Positions 61,354 through 64,000 of a DNA stretch of 64,000 nt are shown here, piece by piece. Position 1 is the stretch's first letter. The number at the start of each line of letters is the position of its first letter. The stretch is from Streptomyces chumphonensis (GTDB lineage Bacteria > Actinomycetota > Actinomycetes > Streptomycetales > Streptomycetaceae): contig NZ_JACXYU010000008.1 of NCBI RefSeq assembly GCF_014779715.1, positions 124,001 through 188,000 of the forward strand, in the 5' to 3' direction. The notes beneath the pieces are model-generated. The model had not been told where the DNA came from. It saw only the letters and a program-made list of their open reading frames with translations, and ran no database searches. A program made the translations under genes and the position numbers.

Positions 61354-62328
61354 ATGCAGGGATTCGTGTCCCTTCCCGACGATCCGGTGCTGCGTGCCGT
61401 CAGCCCCGGCGAGGCCGTTCGGTACGCCCGGGATCTTCCCGAGGGCGGGCTGGCGTGGGTGCACCTCGTCGAGCCGACGGCGGAGGATTTGCTGCCGGTC
61501 GCGCGGGCGCTGTCCCTGCCCCCGCTGGCCGTCGAGGACGCGCTGCACGCGCACCAGCGGGCCAAACGGGAGCGGTACGGGGACGACATGGTGTTCTACG
61601 TGTTGCGCACCCTGCGCTACACCGAGGCGACCAGCGCCATCGACACCGGGGAGCTGATGATCTTCAGCAACCCGTGCTGGGTCGTCACGGTCCAGCACGG
61701 CCCGAGCGACGCCCCGGACGCGGCCCGCGCGGCACTGGAGCGGAAGCCGGAGCTGCTGGAGCACGGTGCGTACGGGCTGCTCTACGCCCTCGCCGACGCC
61801 GTCGTGGACACCTACGGGCACATCGTCGGCCTCGTGGGCGAGGACATCGAGGAGTTGGAGCTGCGGGTGTTCACCCCCGAGCGGGTGGACCTGACGAAGG
61901 AGATCTACTCGCTCAAGCGGGAGGTCCTGGAGTTCCGGGGCGCCGTCCGGCCGCTCGTGCCCGTCGCCCACGCGTTCATGTCCCCGGCTCCGCAGCGCTA
62001 CCCGGAGGCCCTGGCCCCCTACTTCCGCGACGTGGCCGACCACGTGCTGCGGGTCGCCTCGGCCGTGGCCGGGTGCGACGAGCTCACCGACTCCATGCTG
62101 GACGCCCACAGCACCCAGGCGGGCATGTGGCAGAACGAGGACATGCGCAAGATCTCGGCCTGGGCGGCGATCATCGCCGCTCCGACGATGATCGCCGGGA
62201 TCTACGGCATGAACTTCGCCCACATGCCCGAGCTGCACTGGGCCTACGGCTACCCGGCCGCCCTCGGGCTCATGGCCTCGATCAGCGGTCTGCTGTACCG
62301 CGCCTTCCGCCGCAACGGCTGGCTGTGA
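61354..62328 (+). CDS. CorA-family magnesium/divalent cation transporter
   Basis: A 324-residue CorA homologue with a long cytoplasmic funnel domain (LAWVHLVEPTAEDLLPVA, HAHQRAKRERYGDDMVFYVL). Two C-terminal spans enclose the signature GMN in GIYGMNFAHMPEL, which forms the pore entrance. I chose the ATG at 61354, behind CCAGGA, over in-frame starts at 61318 and 61345. It would carry Mg or a related ion inward. Monocistronic. Confidence 0.93.
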   Translation: MQGFVSLPDDPVLRAVSPGEAVRYARDLPEGGLAWVHLVEPTAEDLLPVARALSLPPLAVEDALHAHQRAKRERYGDDMVFYVLRTLRYTEATSAIDTGELMIFSNPCWVVTVQHGPSDAPDAARAALERKPELLEHGAYGLLYALADAVVDTYGHIVGLVGEDIEELELRVFTPERVDLTKEIYSLKREVLEFRGAVRPLVPVAHAFMSPAPQRYPEALAPYFRDVADHVLRVASAVAGCDELTDSMLDAHSTQAGMWQNEDMRKISAWAAIIAAPTMIAGIYGMNFAHMPELHWAYGYPAALGLMASISGLLYRAFRRNGWL

Positions 62329-62599
62329 GAGAGAGGTTCAGGGCCCGGAGACCCGGTGCGTGCACCAACGTCCTCCCCGGGGGGCGACGGGCCTGTGGCG
62401 GTGGCCGAAGGGGTGACGGCGGTGGTCGGTGGCGGGCGCCGCACGGTGGCGTCGGCCCGGTCCGCTGTTCGATGATGGCAACATGTCACTCGAACGGGTG
62501 ACTTGCTCGGCCCACGGCCTGCCCGCCTACCTGGCCGACGCGGGCGGGCCGTGTGCCGTCGCCGCACCTCGGCCGGCGATCCGACAGGAGGTCCGTACC

Positions 62600-63127
62600 G
62601 TGCAGCTTCGCCAGTGGCGTACCGACGACGCCGACGCGCTCGTGGCGGCCTTCGCCGAGCCCGAGATGGACCGTCAGACGGCGACGCCCGTCGACACCCC
62701 GGCCGCCGCCCGGTCGTGGATCGGCCGACGCGCCGAGGAGTGGGGGGCGGGCACGTCGTACGCGTTCACCGTGGTCGACGCGGCCGACGCCGTCCTGGGC
62801 AACGTGGCGGTGAGCGCGGTGGAGCGGGTGCACGGCACCGGCTGGGTGTCCTACTGGACGGTCACCGCCGCGCGCGGCCGTGGCGTGGCGACGTTCGCGT
62901 GCCGGACGGTGTCGCGCTGGGCCTTCGACGACCTGGGCCTCTTCCGGCTGGAGTTGGGGCACCGGGTGGACAACCCGGCCTCCTGCGCCGTCGCCCTCGC
63001 GTCCGGCTACGCGGTGGAGGGGCTCCAGCGGCAGCGGCTGGCGTACGACGGCATCCGCCACGATGTGGAGGTGCACGCCCGGCTGGCGACCGACGCCGAG
63101 CCGGGCGCGGGGACGTCCTCGCGTTGA
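62600..63127 (+). CDS. GNAT-family N-acetyltransferase
   Basis: A 175-residue RimJ/RimL-type acetyltransferase: start VQLRQWRTDDADALVAAF, acetyl-CoA loop region TVTAARGRGVATFACRTVSR (the R/Q-x-x-G-x-G/A site), and LELGHRVDNPASCAVALASG with the conserved Asn. The GTG at 62600 lies eight bases after AGGAGG; an ATG at 62483 in the same frame would add 39 residues without family match. Target amine unknown. Confidence 0.88.
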   Translation: MQLRQWRTDDADALVAAFAEPEMDRQTATPVDTPAAARSWIGRRAEEWGAGTSYAFTVVDAADAVLGNVAVSAVERVHGTGWVSYWTVTAARGRGVATFACRTVSRWAFDDLGLFRLELGHRVDNPASCAVALASGYAVEGLQRQRLAYDGIRHDVEVHARLATDAEPGAGTSSR

Positions 63128-63159
63128 CGCGCCGGTCCGGTGGTGAGAGGGGGACGCCG

Positions 63160-64000
63160 GTGACGGAAGCGACCGGACGCGCCCTCTTCCGGCGGGTGCT
63201 GCACGACCTCGCGTCGGACACCGGGGTCGTCGAGGAGATCGTCGCGGCGGCCCGACGCCACTCGCCCGCCGTGGCCCGGCTGCCGGAGTCCGAGAACCGC
63301 CGCCACATCGCGGTGCTGCTGGCGGCGGCCCTGGCGTCCGCCGGCGGCCCACCGGCTCCGGGCGAGCAGGACTTCACCGCCGCGACGCTGCTGGGGCGCG
63401 ACCGCGCGGCCCAGGGCGTGCCGATCACCGCGCTGCTCCGCGGCGTCCAGGCCGGTCGCGGCCGCGCCACGGAGATCGCCGTCGAGCGCGGCCGCGCGGC
63501 GGGTGTCGCCCCCGAAGCGGTCATCGGGGCGCTCCTGGACTTCGACCGCTACGCGGGGGCGATGGAGTTGCACGTCATCGACGGCTACCACACCGCGCAG
63601 CTCGAACTGGCCCGCACGGCGCGGGACGCCCGTACCCAGGTCCTGCGCCGCCTGCTGCACGGCGACCGGCGGACGGCGGACGGCGCGGGCTCGCCGGACG
63701 CCGTCGACCCGGACGAGCTGGAACGCGCCGGGCTCCGCCCCGACCGGCCGTACCACTGTGTGCTGTCCGACGTGACGGACCCGGTGCGCGCACAGGCGCT
63801 GGAGGGCCGACTGGCCTCCTCGGGGGGCGCGTTCGGGCTGGTGGAGGGTCGGCTGGCCGGTCTCGCCGCCCGCCTCCCCACCGCCGCGGCCGTGGGCGCC
63901 GACGCCCTCGTCGTCGTGGCGCCCGCCGCTCCGCTGAGCCGGGCGCGCCACATGCACGCGCTGTGCGACGCCGGCCTGCGCGCCCTGGGCGGCCAGGGGC
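63160..64000 (+). CDS. PucR-like regulator, 5' part only
   Basis: A frame open from the GTG at 63160 (behind GAGAGGGGG) to the window end, at least 280 residues. The N-terminal part is a helical region with ALLRGVQAGRGRATEIAVER and FDRYAGAMELHVIDGYH, similar to the RsbRD-like N-terminal domain found before PucR-type DNA-binding regions. The GGDEF-like middle domain seems to begin with RPYHCVLSDVTDP. The expected C-terminal helix-turn-helix lies beyond the window, so the call is provisional. Confidence 0.7.
   Translation, partial: MTEATGRALFRRVLHDLASDTGVVEEIVAAARRHSPAVARLPESENRRHIAVLLAAALASAGGPPAPGEQDFTAATLLGRDRAAQGVPITALLRGVQAGRGRATEIAVERGRAAGVAPEAVIGALLDFDRYAGAMELHVIDGYHTAQLELARTARDARTQVLRRLLHGDRRTADGAGSPDAVDPDELERAGLRPDRPYHCVLSDVTDPVRAQALEGRLASSGGAFGLVEGRLAGLAARLPTAAAVGADALVVVAPAAPLSRARHMHALCDAGLRALGGQG

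Overview
This window is high-GC actinobacterial DNA, almost certainly a Streptomyces chromosome. The evidence is the strong GC bias at third codon positions, many GTG starts, a pSAM2-type conjugation module, SCO3933-like and SpdD-type proteins, a parS site (GTTTCACGTGAAAC) and a gene order matching the S. coelicolor SCO3930-SCO3990 neighbourhood as I remember it. The coordinates fall into an accessory part (1-22016) and a core part (22017-64000).

Accessory part. Two integrative and conjugative elements of the actinomycete type (AICEs) lie side by side. Element 1 (from before base 1 to about 8264) carries a TraB/FtsK DNA pump, an SpdB-like membrane protein, a primase-polymerase with a DUF3631 ATPase, an excisionase and a tyrosine integrase. 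Two structured arrays stand out in it: heptamers (GCCAGTA type) directly after traB, and nonamers (TCCGCTACA) at the end of the ATPase gene. Element 2 (8265 to about 22016) carries int, xis, repSA, spdD and other small transfer genes, a DUF2637 protein, a second TraB-like pump and an SCO3933-like regulator, all on the minus strand. A GntR repressor gene, a Nudix hydrolase gene, a histidine-kinase-type ATPase gene and two orphan genes follow. Its cargo is a lower-GC two-gene cassette, a serine alpha/beta hydrolase translationally coupled to a 796-residue helical-repeat protein. A 61-bp direct repeat, the 3' part of tRNA-Ser(UGA), sits at 8204-8264 and again inside the intact tRNA gene at 22020-22106. 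This marks the ends of element 2 and probably the right end of element 1.

Core part. From the tRNA onward: an HtrA-like protease, a glycerophosphodiester phosphodiesterase, a RsbW-like ATPase, a DUF5926/SEC-C protein, a prim-pol-like protein, a GAF/SpoIIE phosphatase, an aminopeptidase P, membrane and cell-wall genes (DUF1206, ZIP, two CNNM/CBS proteins, LCP, MFS) and another RsbW-like ATPase. Next is an extracellular copper-delivery operon (YcnI, Sco, PCuAC, CopCD, DyP peroxidase DtpA), then pheA, serS with a coupled HAD phosphatase, an SDR, a flavin disulfide-reductase homologue and a secreted RelA-fold pyrophosphokinase. After the parS palindrome come a four-gene ABC exporter operon, an EphD-type hydrolase/SDR fusion, a CorA transporter, a GNAT acetyltransferase and the start of a PucR-like regulator.

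How the parts work together. In each element, int and xis move the DNA in and out of the tRNA gene, a replication module amplifies it, and TraB with Spd proteins transfers and spreads it. The GntR protein of element 2 probably represses through a shared CGTCTAGA/CGTATA-like operator found in front of the transfer operon, its own gene and the ATPase gene. The hydrolase/helical-repeat cassette is the best candidate for an undescribed system, possibly anti-phage or inter-element conflict. That function is inference from context only.
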